18,808 nt of DNA from Candidatus Cloacimonadota bacterium (GTDB lineage Bacteria > Cloacimonadota > Cloacimonadia > Cloacimonadales > WRIO01): assembly GCA_023230175.1 (NCBI GenBank), contig JALNXV010000023.1, positions 1 through 18,808 on the forward strand, given 5' to 3'. A program made the translations under genes and the position numbers. The notes below the pieces were generated by a model. That model made no database searches, was not told the DNA's origin, and was given only the letters and a program-made list of their open reading frames with translations. Positions 1 to 11,500 of this stretch are shown one piece after another; the stretch's first letter is position 1, and every line of letters begins with the position of its first letter.

Positions 1-3000
1 GTCCGGAAAGAATTACTCGAAGCAATTAACAGAGAAATAGAAACTTTTAAAGATCAACTTGACGATGTAACTTCTTTTGAACAAAAAACAGAAATATATG
101 ACCAAATGATACTTTTGTTAGAAAAGAAACAAAACCTACTTTTAGAAATTAGTAAAACTTTTGATTCAAATTTAAAACAAGCAGAAAATCATTTGCGGTC
201 TTATATTGGTAAGGGATTATCCGAATCTGATTTTAATAAAATTATATCTGGTTCCACTGACACTCTTGAAATTGATATAAAGAATGAAAAAATTGCAAAA
301 GCAATTGAAGATTTTAGAAAACTTAAAGATGAATCTAATGGTGTGAAAAAAGAAATTGGTGGTATTAATGATGAATTAAAAAATATTAAAACTCAAAAAT
401 TTGAATTAGTCATTACCACTAATAATGCCAAATACGAATCTTACAATGCACTAATAGAAAACTCAAACAATCTTCTTTCTAAACATCATGAACTCTCAAA
501 AGAATATACTAATGAATTAAATAAACAAGTTTCTATTACAAAACAAAAACAACAAGATGTTATTAAAGAAATAAATTATCATGATGAAATAATTAAAAAA
601 TTAAAAGCAAAAAAACAACTAACCGGAGAAGATAAATATATGATTTCTTTACATACCAATCGTCTTAAAGATTTAATTGGTGTGTATTGGGAACTTGAAC
701 GTGCAATAGATTCTAATAAAAAAGCATTAGAAGAAATAGATTTCAAAAAATTTGAAAATTCACTTTCCCAACTTGAACGTGCATTAGAACCTTTAAACAA
801 TAAAATATCAAATCTTAAATCTAATCTTGATTTATTATCAGATACTAATTTTGATGGTAAGATAAATATAATCACCCAACAAATGAGTGCTAATAAAGAT
901 TTGGTATCACAATTAGAAGAACAGCTTAGACAATTATTATTAACTACACCTAAAAATGCAAAAGAAGCACAAGCATTAGCGCAATCTATTAAAAATACAA
1001 AATCTGCATTATTCGCAGCAAGAAAAGAAACAATTTTATACGGTAAAGAATTAGGTAAACTTGCATTAGAAAAAATTAAATATGGTTTTGATAAAGTTAC
1101 TAATTCATTAGAACAACAAATGAATATCACAGAACATTTAATTGATATGATGATTGATGGTATTCCTACAGGAATTGATTTAAATTTTAAATATGCAACT
1201 GAAGTGGTTGATAATACTGGAATCGAAGACACTGAGAATCTTGCACAAGCAGGTATTAATATTCAAGAAGAATTTCAGATGGATTCTTTAGAATCTCAAC
1301 GTGATTATCAGCAACAAATGATTGATGAACAGCAAAAATATTTATCAGAACAAACACAACAATTCCAAAAATTCTTTGATGATTTCTTAAAAATGATTGC
1401 AGAAATAAATGGTGTACATATTTTTGATACTACTCTTAGTGATTTTGCTAGACTAAATGGTGCTTCTAAAGAAACAATTAAAACTCTTACTAATTTAGAA
1501 CGTAAAATTCAAGATTTAATGTATCAGAGATGGAAAAACTCTAAAGAGAATACTGGTAAAATAGTAGATGATAATAACGATGGTATTGATGATATTAAAC
1601 ATACATTAATTCAAGGTTATGAAGACAATCTTACTAATACGAAAAATTATTTTAATGAACTAATAAGTTTGTACGGTACTAACTGGAATAATATTATAAA
1701 TATAGCTCAAACAAAAGCATCTGAATTATCAAAAGTAACTCCTGCAATTTCAAGTAGTATAAGTAGTACAAGTAGTACAAGTAGTAATAATTCTAATAAC
1801 ACTCGGAGTGAATTTATATTAACTCTTCCAAATGGAGCAACATGGGTTCCTGAAGCTGGTGGATATGTATTAGATAATAAGGTTATTTCTACAATTCCTC
1901 AATACAAAAAATATGCTAAAGGAACTAAAGGTCACCCTGGTGGAAGTGCAATTATATCTGAAGAAGGAAATGAATTATTAATATTCCCAAATGGACAAAT
2001 AAGTATATCTGGTAATAAAGGTGCAGAATTTATTTCAGATTTACCAAAAGGCACTCAAGTAATTCCTCATAAAGAAACAGAAGATATTCTTAATAATCGT
2101 AGTTATGCTAAAGGTACGCCTTTATATAATCAATGGCTTAATAAAGCAAGACAAGATGGAAGTGCATATTTTTGGATTCAAGAAGTTACTAATCCAGAAG
2201 AAGGATATACTTCTTGGCATAATGGAGAACAAATAACTAATATAGTAGGAGATAAAGAATATTATTGGGCTGATACCGAAGAATATATAGGTAATACTCG
2301 TCCTACATTACAGCAATCTCAAAAACATTGGATACAACAAGATGCTTTTGCTTTTAAATATAATAATGTCTGGTATTGGACAGATGATTTAAGTTTTGTA
2401 GCGGGAATCAAGAACCTAATGGATGATGATTTAATTAATTCTCATATGCATAATATGGCATATGACAAAGCAAAATCTCAAAATTCTCCTTATTACATGT
2501 ATTATAAAAATGGAAAACCTCAATATCATTTTACATCTGACAAGTCTTATTATGGAGATGGCGAACCTGACAATCAACAAATAATTAATCATTTAAGTCA
2601 ATCAAATAATTTACCAAATATAAATGAAGTTAATAATAAATATAATGATTTAATTATTTCTAATTATCAAAATGTATCTAGTTTACGAAATAAAGTTGTT
2701 GATTTAAATAATATTTCAAAAATGCAAGCAGGTCAAACATATACTGATGTTTCTGGTTTAGAAGTAACATTAACTCAAGATATGATAACTCAAGCATCCA
2801 AAGATGCTATTGAAGCTACTAATCAATTAATTAGTGCAGAAAATAAATTAAAACAAACTATTAAAAGTAAATATGATTTTAAATTTAACGCAATGGAAAA
2901 AGAAAATAATGGTTATAGTGATACTCTAAAATTAATAGATGATATTGAACATGAACTTAATATGAAAAATGAATCTGATTACGAAGGTCAATTAAATACA

Positions 3001-4683
3001 ACAAAACAATTGAAAGAACAAAATGAGTTACAAGAAACTATTCTTACTAATTTAATTAATAGATTAAAAACTGAGCGAAATGGGTTTAGTGAAAATTCTT
3101 ATGAATATCAAATTTTAACCGAACAAATTGATATATGGGTTGAATCTTTAGAAGATGTTCAAGAAAAAATCAATGGTATAAATAATAGTATTACTAATTT
3201 GTATAAAAATATTATTCAAAAAGGTGTTTCTGTTTTTGACGAACAATTAGATGATATTGATTTTGTTGGTTCATTGATTGATGAAAAAGACATAGATACT
3301 AAAATGGCAAATATATCACAAAAAATTAATGTTACTTTAGGTAAAATTAATTATTTGCAAGATAAAATTATTGAAACTAGAAATAATACTTCTTTGTCAT
3401 ATGAACAACAAACTGAAATTATTAAAGATTTTACAGAGCAGTTAGAAGACGCTGTTACTAGTGCTTATGATTTATCTAAATCTTTAAAACAACTTGGTTA
3501 TGATAAAATTGCTGGAGATATTGAAAAAGTTAAGAAAATTTCAGATGAATATTATGAAAATCAAATAAAATATTTAGATGATGTTTTAGAAAAAAATAAT
3601 GAAATTATTGATGCCAAATTAAAGGAATTAGATAAAATCGAAGATGCTGAAGATTATCAAGAACAATTAAAAAAATTGCAAAAAGAACGTAATGACATTC
3701 AAAAAGAAATTGATAAACTTCAGGGAGATACTAGCTTTTATGCTTCTTCTAAACGAAATGAATTACAAAAAAAATTATCAGAAAAAGAAGATGAAATTAC
3801 AAAGTTTAACAAAAATCGAACTAGAGATTTAAGAAAGAAAAATTTAGAAGAACAACGAGATAATTTTAGTAAAGATGTCAATGCTCAAAAAGAACAATTA
3901 AATATTTTAAAAGATTTAGAAGATGAAAAATGGGAAAAAATTATTGAAGCATTAGAAAATGGCACTTTAACTTTCGATGGTTTAATGGATACTTGGTTTA
4001 AAGGTACAATTACTAAATTAACTACTTTTAATAGTGATACTAGTTCGATTATTCAAAGTATAACATCTGCTTTTGAAGCATTAGGGGATTTTAGCATTCC
4101 CTTACCACAATTAAGTGATCTTTTTCCTGGCGAATCTTATATAACAAGATTATATGAAGCTGAAACAGACATGTTAATAGATATTCAAAAAGATTTATGG
4201 ATTAAAGCAAATGAAATCGGTGACAAAGCAGGTATGGAAGCAGCACATCAAGAAGCTGAAAGAATAAGAAAACTTAGGGGTAGAGAACCAGGTGGAGCAG
4301 ATGGTTCGTTAGATACTAAATATAGAGGTAAATATAGTCCAATACGGGTTTCTTTTGATACAGGAGGTTACACAAAGGATTCAGAAGGTATAGCATATTT
4401 AGATGAAAAAGAATTAGTATTAAATCAAGAACAAACAAATGCTATGTTAAAGATTAAAGACTATTTACCTGATATTGCTTCTTTCTTAAAAAATAAGAGA
4501 TCATTAATAGACAGTTTTAAATTTAACAATACTTTTATTCCTTCATTTGCGGGAGTTGGAGATATGTCTAATACAACTAATAATTATCTAACTATAAATG
4601 TTGATAAAATTGAAGGAGGAAAGGTAGGAGCAGATTTATTGTTTACAGAATTAAACAGAGGTTTGAAAAGATTAGGAAGATAA
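1..4683 (+). CDS. Phage tail tape measure protein, 3' part (5' end outside window)
   Basis: The frame is open from base 1, so the start lies upstream; the visible part is 1560 codons ending TAA TAA. Tape measure proteins fill the tail tube, set its length and are expelled at DNA injection. Most of the protein is heptad-like Lys/Glu/Gln/Asn-rich coiled coil (about 1-1500 and 2800-3950). The middle has a diagnostic signature: YAKGTKGHPGG at 1912-1944, then SEEGNELLIFPNG and DLPKGTQVIP, as in many Gram-positive phage tape measure proteins. The C-terminus has the matching FDTGGYT...LDEKELVLNQEQTNAML segment (about 4350-4445). A Trp/Tyr-rich, apparently globular stretch lies at about 2120-2430. 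A short calcium-loop-like motif, DDNNDGIDD, is at 1567-1593. No membrane segment or lysozyme/peptidase domain is visible in this part. The position just before Dit supports the call. At roughly 0.15 nm per residue (general rule), the tail would exceed about 230 nm. Confidence 0.93.
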   Translation, partial: VRKELLEAINREIETFKDQLDDVTSFEQKTEIYDQMILLLEKKQNLLLEISKTFDSNLKQAENHLRSYIGKGLSESDFNKIISGSTDTLEIDIKNEKIAKAIEDFRKLKDESNGVKKEIGGINDELKNIKTQKFELVITTNNAKYESYNALIENSNNLLSKHHELSKEYTNELNKQVSITKQKQQDVIKEINYHDEIIKKLKAKKQLTGEDKYMISLHTNRLKDLIGVYWELERAIDSNKKALEEIDFKKFENSLSQLERALEPLNNKISNLKSNLDLLSDTNFDGKINIITQQMSANKDLVSQLEEQLRQLLLTTPKNAKEAQALAQSIKNTKSALFAARKETILYGKELGKLALEKIKYGFDKVTNSLEQQMNITEHLIDMMIDGIPTGIDLNFKYATEVVDNTGIEDTENLAQAGINIQEEFQMDSLESQRDYQQQMIDEQQKYLSEQTQQFQKFFDDFLKMIAEINGVHIFDTTLSDFARLNGASKETIKTLTNLERKIQDLMYQRWKNSKENTGKIVDDNNDGIDDIKHTLIQGYEDNLTNTKNYFNELISLYGTNWNNIINIAQTKASELSKVTPAISSSISSTSSTSSNNSNNTRSEFILTLPNGATWVPEAGGYVLDNKVISTIPQYKKYAKGTKGHPGGSAIISEEGNELLIFPNGQISISGNKGAEFISDLPKGTQVIPHKETEDILNNRSYAKGTPLYNQWLNKARQDGSAYFWIQEVTNPEEGYTSWHNGEQITNIVGDKEYYWADTEEYIGNTRPTLQQSQKHWIQQDAFAFKYNNVWYWTDDLSFVAGIKNLMDDDLINSHMHNMAYDKAKSQNSPYYMYYKNGKPQYHFTSDKSYYGDGEPDNQQIINHLSQSNNLPNINEVNNKYNDLIISNYQNVSSLRNKVVDLNNISKMQAGQTYTDVSGLEVTLTQDMITQASKDAIEATNQLISAENKLKQTIKSKYDFKFNAMEKENNGYSDTLKLIDDIEHELNMKNESDYEGQLNTTKQLKEQNELQETILTNLINRLKTERNGFSENSYEYQILTEQIDIWVESLEDVQEKINGINNSITNLYKNIIQKGVSVFDEQLDDIDFVGSLIDEKDIDTKMANISQKINVTLGKINYLQDKIIETRNNTSLSYEQQTEIIKDFTEQLEDAVTSAYDLSKSLKQLGYDKIAGDIEKVKKISDEYYENQIKYLDDVLEKNNEIIDAKLKELDKIEDAEDYQEQLKKLQKERNDIQKEIDKLQGDTSFYASSKRNELQKKLSEKEDEITKFNKNRTRDLRKKNLEEQRDNFSKDVNAQKEQLNILKDLEDEKWEKIIEALENGTLTFDGLMDTWFKGTITKLTTFNSDTSSIIQSITSAFEALGDFSIPLPQLSDLFPGESYITRLYEAETDMLIDIQKDLWIKANEIGDKAGMEAAHQEAERIRKLRGREPGGADGSLDTKYRGKYSPIRVSFDTGGYTKDSEGIAYLDEKELVLNQEQTNAMLKIKDYLPDIASFLKNKRSLIDSFKFNNTFIPSFAGVGDMSNTTNNYLTINVDKIEGGKVGADLLFTELNRGLKRLGR
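1752..1787 (+). repeat. 9-bp tandem repeat (four units) encoding a Ser/Thr linker
   Basis: Four in-register copies of aagtagta[t/c/a] (1752-1760, 1761-1769, 1770-1778, 1779-1787) give a Ser-Ser-X linker in the tape measure protein. It separates the N-terminal coiled coil from the HPGG-signature domain. Each unit is three codons, so copy-number changes would keep the frame. Confidence 0.85.
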
Positions 4684-4697
4684 TAAAAATGGGTATT

Positions 4698-4729
4698 AGT
4701 AGGGGTATTATTCCCCCTACTTCTTTTTT
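4698..4729 (+). terminator. Hairpin with T-tract between tape measure and Dit genes
   Basis: The stem agtagggg (4698-4705) pairs perfectly with cccctact (4714-4721) around an 8-nt loop, and a T-rich run continues to 4729. This has the form of a Rho-independent terminator or attenuator. It lies just after the tape measure double stop (4681-4686) and ends beside the Shine-Dalgarno sequence of the Dit gene, with no promoter in between. Partial read-through is therefore expected. It could instead be an RNA-processing or stability hairpin. Confidence 0.75.
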
Positions 4730-4730
4730 A

Positions 4731-4737
4731 AGGGGTG
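4731..4737 (+). promoter_or_regulatory. Ribosome binding site that decides the Dit start
   Basis: AGGGGTG lies 8 nt upstream of TTG 4746 and, with A4730, is a good anti-16S match. The in-frame ATG at 4689 has no Shine-Dalgarno match close upstream, and its first codons would lie within the terminator-like hairpin, so the TTG is preferred. Confidence 0.7.
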
Positions 4738-4745
4738 TTTTTAAT

Positions 4746-5513
4746 TTGATTAGAGATTCTTTGTATTTTATTTACAATGGTATTACTTCTGAAGATAAAA
4801 ATATTGTTAATGTCAATATAGATAGCGGGATAGCAGAAGAATCTTTTTTTGCTTCAAAAACAATAATAAAAACTAAAACTAGAAATAAAAGTTATTTTCA
4901 AAGGATAAAATCAGATAGTTTATCTTTTAAAGTAAATTTTGCTTTTAAAAATGGGTTTACTGAAGAAACTTTATCTGATATTAAAAGATGGTTATGGCAG
5001 GATTATTATAAACCTTTGATATTTAATGAAAATTTAAATAGAATTTATTATGCTATTGTAACAAGTGATTCAAACATTTTACATAATTATAATAATCAAG
5101 GATATATAACTTTAAATTTTGAAACAAATGCAGATCATGCTTGGAGTCCAGTTTATACTTCAGAAATATATAATTTAGATTCTAATACCACTAATGGCAC
5201 AAATATCACATTTATTAATAATGGTGATTTAACTATATGTCCTGAACTTTCAATAATAAAAACGGTTGAAAATGGAGATGTCACAATAATAAATTCTACA
5301 AATGGTGGGTTAGAATTTAAAATTACCAATATTATTAAAAATGAAGATTTATATATAAACAACGAAAGAGAAGAAATTATATCTAATTTACCTAATACAT
5401 ATAGATATGATGATTTTAATAACAATTGGATGGAATGTGTAAGAGGAATTAATAATTTAAAAGTATATGGTAAATGTAGATTACAAATAAAATGGCAATG
5501 TAAATTGCTATAA
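4746..5513 (+). CDS. Distal tail protein (Dit-like, siphovirus tail component family)
   Basis: 255 residues from TTG 4746 (M-I-RDSLYFIYNGITSED). Dit hexamers form the ring joining the tail tube to the baseplate hub. The family look is clear: the N-terminus runs RDSxYFxYNGI, then NVNIDSG, then AEESFFASKTI, followed by a region with RWLWQDYYKPL (around 4984-5020). A C-terminal galectin-like half ends in a strand around LKVYGKCRLQI. The common N-terminal pattern begins with a short Met-(R/I)-DS, which supports TTG over the longer ATG 4689 frame; the extra 19 residues of that frame are encoded by a hairpin. The gene sits between tape measure and hub/Tal, the canonical Dit position. Family assignment is secure; the exact start is inferred. 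Confidence 0.88.
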   Translation: MIRDSLYFIYNGITSEDKNIVNVNIDSGIAEESFFASKTIIKTKTRNKSYFQRIKSDSLSFKVNFAFKNGFTEETLSDIKRWLWQDYYKPLIFNENLNRIYYAIVTSDSNILHNYNNQGYITLNFETNADHAWSPVYTSEIYNLDSNTTNGTNITFINNGDLTICPELSIIKTVENGDVTIINSTNGGLEFKITNIIKNEDLYINNEREEIISNLPNTYRYDDFNNNWMECVRGINNLKVYGKCRLQIKWQCKLL

Positions 5514-5531
5514 AAGAAGGGAGGTAAATAT

Positions 5532-8500
5532 TTGTTTAAAAATATAGATTTATTAAAACCTTTAATTAAACCAAAATATTTTATAGCTAAACCTAATAAA
5601 CAAATTATTGGTGTTTTGAAAGATGTTTATGATGATTCTACTTTTATTGATATAGGAAAAATAAATGAACTTTCTTTTAAAATCCCTGTTTATATAGAAA
5701 ATCAAAATCATGAATTAATACTAAATCCTAATCTTCAATTTATAAAAATTAAATTTCTTATAAAATATGTTTGGGGTAATTATGTAGAATGGTTTATTAT
5801 TGATAATATTCAAAATAGTTCTAATGAAGATGAAGATGTAAAGGAAGTAATTTGCTATTCACTTCCCTATGAACTAAACAATAAAAAAATAGATTATAAT
5901 ACAAATGAATCTGGATCACAAACTCCAGAACAAGTTTTAAATTCAATTTTAACAAAAACTTTGTGGACAGTTGATTATATAAATCCACAAATCAATAATT
6001 CAAAAAGGACTTTTAATATAACAAAAAAAGGTATAGTAGATTTTATAATAAACGATTTTGTCAAAGAATTTAATTGTATACCTATTTTTAATACAGAAAA
6101 TAGAAAGATATCATTGTTTATAAAAGATGAAATAGGGATGAATCGTGGTTTAAAATTTTCTTATAATAAATATTTACAAAAATTAAATCATAAAAAAGAA
6201 TTGCAAAATTTTTGTACGCATTTGAATATATGGGGGAATAATGATTTATCAATAGAAAATATAAATCCTACTGGTGAGCGATTTATATTTGATTATTCTG
6301 CTTTTTTATATCCTTATGAGGAAGATGAATCTAGTAATGTAATTAATCATAGTGATTATATGAGTGATGGTTTAGCAAGCAAGATATTAGATTATGTTAG
6401 TTTATTAGATTCTAAAAAAGGTGTTAAACAAATTACTGAATTAGGCACAAATTCTACTACTTTAAAATTAACTGCTCATGGATTAGTTACGGGAGATTGG
6501 ATTTATAACAAAACTTATGATGAATCAAGAAAAGTAACTGTTGTAGATAATAATAGTGTTACAGTAGATAGTATAAAAAATCAAGCAAGTAATAATGAAA
6601 TATATAAATTTAAAAACGGTACTTTTAGAAAATTATATTATCAAAGAGAAGAAAAACAAGATGAATTAGATAATAAGAATATTGAACTATTTATCTTGAA
6701 TGATGAAAAAAATCAAATATTAGACACTATTGGTATCCAACAGGAAAATCAAGATTATTATAATTATTTAATTAATTATAATAATTCAAATGTAACAAAA
6801 ACTGCAATATTACATAGTAATTTATATTATGCTGTAATGTGTAAAACTTCATCTATAAATAATATTACTATTGAAATAGATGGAAATGTCAAAAATTTAA
6901 CTACAGATTGGACGGTAATAGATAAATTATCTTCAAAAACATCTGCTACTATTGAATGTAGTGGTGCTGGTAGTGCGGATATAAATATAATTATTGTTAA
7001 TATAACTGCCAATGAATATGCTAATTATACTGATGTTCAATTAATCAATAAATATAATATATATAACAAACAAAATGAAATTGCTATTAAACAAGATGAA
7101 ATTAAATTTATTGAAATTGATATTAATAATATTGAAACACAAAAAACTACTTTAAGAAATGAAATATCTAGAGATGAATTTTTTACACAAGAACAATTAA
7201 ACGAATTAATCCCTTATATAATTGAAGATAATTGGAGTTGTGAATTATCTAATGAAATAGAATTATATGAAGCAGGATTAAATGAATTTGCTAAAAAAAA
7301 TGATATAAAAGATATTATTAATATAAATATAATTAATTTTTTAGAATGTGTAGAAGCACAACATGATTGGGATAAATTAAATATAGGTGATATTGTTGAA
7401 ATTGAACATGAAATTTTTCAATTAAATTATACTGCACATATATCTGGAATAAAACCTAATCATGAAACTGGTGATATAGACATTATTTTATCTAATTTTG
7501 ATAAAATATTAAATGATAAAGATAAATATCTTCAAGATTTATATAATTCTATAGAAACAACAGATAATTTAGATAAAAATAAAATTAATTGGGATTCTGT
7601 TGCGACTAATTTTAATAATCGTAATGATAGAGTAACTGTCATCCCAGCAAATCCTGTGATTTTATCTGATGGAACTGCTATTGATCATACTTTAAATGCA
7701 GATGGTAGTTGTGATATATCCTTTGAATGGCAATTTAATCCTGAAAATAAAAATGTAGATGAATTCCTCGAATATAATATTGATGGTTTTATAGTATACG
7801 TTCATTCATTGGATCAAGAAAGCCCTTTTATTTTTGGTTCAACAATTACTAAAGACATACCATATAATGTTTCTTTATATAAACGTTCTTATATTTTATA
7901 TGGTGTCCCTGTTGATAGATATTATACTTTTGGTATTCAAGCATATCGCAAAGTTGACAAAGATATTGATTTAAAAGGAGTTTTATATTCAGATATAGTT
8001 CAATGTACTAGAACAGAAGAAAATCCTTATCATCCTGCTGATGCTCCTGTTTTTGAAGGGTATATTGGAGATACAATTGCTTCTGAAGTTGTAGATAAAG
8101 CATTGAATAGTGTTCAAATAGATGAATTTGCTCCTACTTTGGATACTCCAACTTTAACTCAAATGAACAATGGGAGTATTAAATTATCTATACCTAAACC
8201 AGAGGCAGAAGATTTAAATGGATTCAATATTTGGAGAACTACTTCTCCAGAGTCAAATCCAGATAATGCTGTGATTATTAATAATATAATTACTACATAT
8301 ACTTCATGTCCTGCTAATTATGAATATATTGATGAAACAGTAGAAAATATGGGATATTACTATTATTGGGTTTCTGCTTTTGATTTACAAGGAAATGAAA
8401 GTGGTAAGGTTGCGGGAAATCCTAATCCTATTCAATCATTAGATAGTATTAAACCCCTCTCCCCTACTGATTTTAGTGCTATTGGTGGCTGGGGAAGAAT

Positions 8501-11500
8501 TGACTTATCTTGGAACGAAGCAGCAAGAACTAAAGATATTTTAAAATATAAGATTTTAATTAGTGATACTAGTAATTTTGCTAGTTTTACTACTGTTTAT
8601 TCATTTGATACTAAATACGTTGATTTTGGAAGAATAACTACTGCAACTAGATATTATAGAATATATTCTGTTGATAAAGCAGGAAATGAAAGCATAAATT
8701 ATTTATCTGGTTCAAGTGCGGCAAAACTTGCTTCTGATGGTACTGCTCCTAATGTTCCAGTTAAGATAGGTACTGGATATACTTTAGATGATAATGGTGG
8801 TATTATCCTTTCATTTACTGGTTCTAATTCTGATGATGCACAAAGTTATAAAATTGTTAGACATATATGTACTGGTTCATCTCGTCAAGACGATGATGGT
8901 GGAAATTTAATTGAATTAATAAAACATTTAGGTAATATTACTCATAATTATACTGATAGTAAATTATTATTAAGTAAATATTATTATTATAGTATTTATT
9001 GTATTGATAATTCGGGAATGGTTTCTACAGCATTAGAGATTCCTTCTACTGGTGCTGTATCTGCAATTGATATTACTCCTCCATCTGCTCCTGTGATTAA
9101 TTTTGATGAAGAAAAGATTGGTGCTATCACTATTGGTTGGAGTAAACCAAGTGGAAACCCAATAAAATATCGAATTTATCAGTATGATGAAAATGGTGCG
9201 AATGAAGTAGAATTAGGTATTACTTCTGCTTTAACATTTACAGATTTTACAATGTCAACTGGAACTGCTACAAAACATAAATATAAAATTACTGCTATTG
9301 ATAGTTGGGATAATGAGAGTAATAAATCTGCATTATATCCTGCTAGTGGATATTTATTGTCTTTAACTCCTTGGACAGCAGATGATTCTCATGCTCCATC
9401 TTCAACAGGATATGCTTTTACAGGTAGTAGTCAATCAGATGGCAGTATAGATTTAGTTTGGAGTGGTTTTACTGATACTGAGTCAGGTATTGGTGGATTT
9501 AATATTTGGAGATGTTTGACAAATGATTCCGCTACAGCAATCTTAGTAGGTGTAATTTCAACTGATACTAAACATGAATTTATAGATTATAATACTATTC
9601 ATAATACTAATTATTATTATTGGATTTCTTGTTTTGACAATGCTGGAAATGAAACAAGTGATTTACCTTTAACTTCTGTTCAAAAATATATAACTGCTAC
9701 AAATACTCAAAAACCTACTACTCCTGCAAGTATTACTGCTGTTGGTAGAACAGGTAGAATAGATATTAGTTGGACTAATAGTACAAGTAATGATGTAGTT
9801 AGTTATATAATTGAAAAATCAATTAATAATGGTTCTAGTTATTCAGTTTTAACTACAATAAACACTAATTCATATACTGATTATAATATTAATGAAACAA
9901 AAGCAAATATTACAGCTAATTGGAAATATAGGGTTAAATCAGTAGATATTATTGGATTACAATCTGAAAGTTATATAACTACTTCTTCAATAAATCTTGA
10001 TTCTTATGTTCCTTCAAGTGGGTCTATCCCTTCTGCTCCTAGTATTTCAACTACTACAAGTGAATATGATGGAAGTATTACTTTAACATTAACTGCAAGT
10101 TCATCTACAGATGTTGAAAAATATAGGATTTATAGAAGTGAAAATAATAGTAATTATATAAATATAACAGAAATAAGCAGTGGAACATTAACTTATAAAG
10201 ATACTGGATTAAAAAATGGTCAATCTTACTGGTATAAAGTTTCTGCTGTTTCTTATACAGGAATTGAAAGTTCTTTATCTACCAAATATCCCAATGATTC
10301 AAATGGTAAAAAAGCAACTGATAGTACTGCTCCTAGCCCTCCTTCTGATTTAGTGGTTATTGGTGATTTAGGTGCATTTAATTTAATTTGGACAGAAGTT
10401 AATGAAAAAAATTGTATTTATGAAATTTATAGATCGAAATCAGGAAATTGGAGTGATATAGAAAAAATTGCTTCCGTGGCAGGTTCAGTAGATGAGTTAG
10501 GAATAATAAAACGTGGAACATATACCGATTATACTCCCCCTATATCCAACCAAGTTGTTTGGCATTATAAAATAAAGGTTGCTGATGCTTGGGGTAATTT
10601 AAGTGAATTTAGTAATGAAGATTCTGCATCATCTGTAATTAATTTCAACGGGGATATAAATGGTGTTCCTGCTTTTAATATTGGTGACAACATTGCTCCT
10701 GTTCAAAATGTTGATGATCCTGCTATTACATTATTAAATTTAATTAATAATTATATTCAAATTACATGGAATCCTTTTTATGATGAACAAAGTGGAATTG
10801 CCGGATATAATATTTGGAGATATACAGATGATCAAAATGTTAATGACAGAGTTTTAATAGGTACTACTGGTAGCATTAACAATACTAAATTTATAGATAA
10901 TAATACTGCACATAATACAGTATATTTTTATTGGGTTACTGCTTATGATGCTTCTGGTAATGAATCTGGATTTCCTGGAGATGAAGGAATTATTGGGAAT
11001 TGGACTTCAATAAAAGCAGAAAATAAGTTAATTCCACAAACACCCACAAATTTAATTGCTATAGGATATAATGGAGTAATAAATATATCTTGGAATATAA
11101 TAGATAATAATGATGTTGTTGTATATGAAATTCAAAAAACAGAAGATTGTACTGCAAATATTGTAAAATGGCATTGTTTAGAAAATTATCTTGTAACTAG
11201 TTATATAATTGATATGGCAGTAGCAGGAGTAATACCTATTAATAATGTTTATGATTTAAATAAAGATGGTAAGATTGATGATTTTGATATTTTAATTTGT
11301 GACAACCATGGTGGTTATATGACAATTCCTAATGAAGATATTGAATATTCTTATTCTAATACTAATTTTTATTCTGAATATAATGTTGTCTCTAAAAAAT
11401 CAGAAATTTTTAATTGGAGATACAGAGTTAGAGCAGTTAATTCTGTAGGTAATTGTTCTGAATGGTGTACATTAAATGTAATGCCCAATTTGCTTAATTA

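Noticed and set aside
579..1232. Open frame on the minus strand within the tape measure gene
   Set aside because: Antisense to a clear coiled-coil tape measure frame; no ribosome site; composition explained by the reverse complement of Lys/Glu codons.
1..4683. Lysozyme or peptidase domain in the tape measure protein
   Set aside because: No NlpC/P60, M23 or lysozyme motif was seen in the visible part; the Trp-rich region 2120-2430 does not match them.
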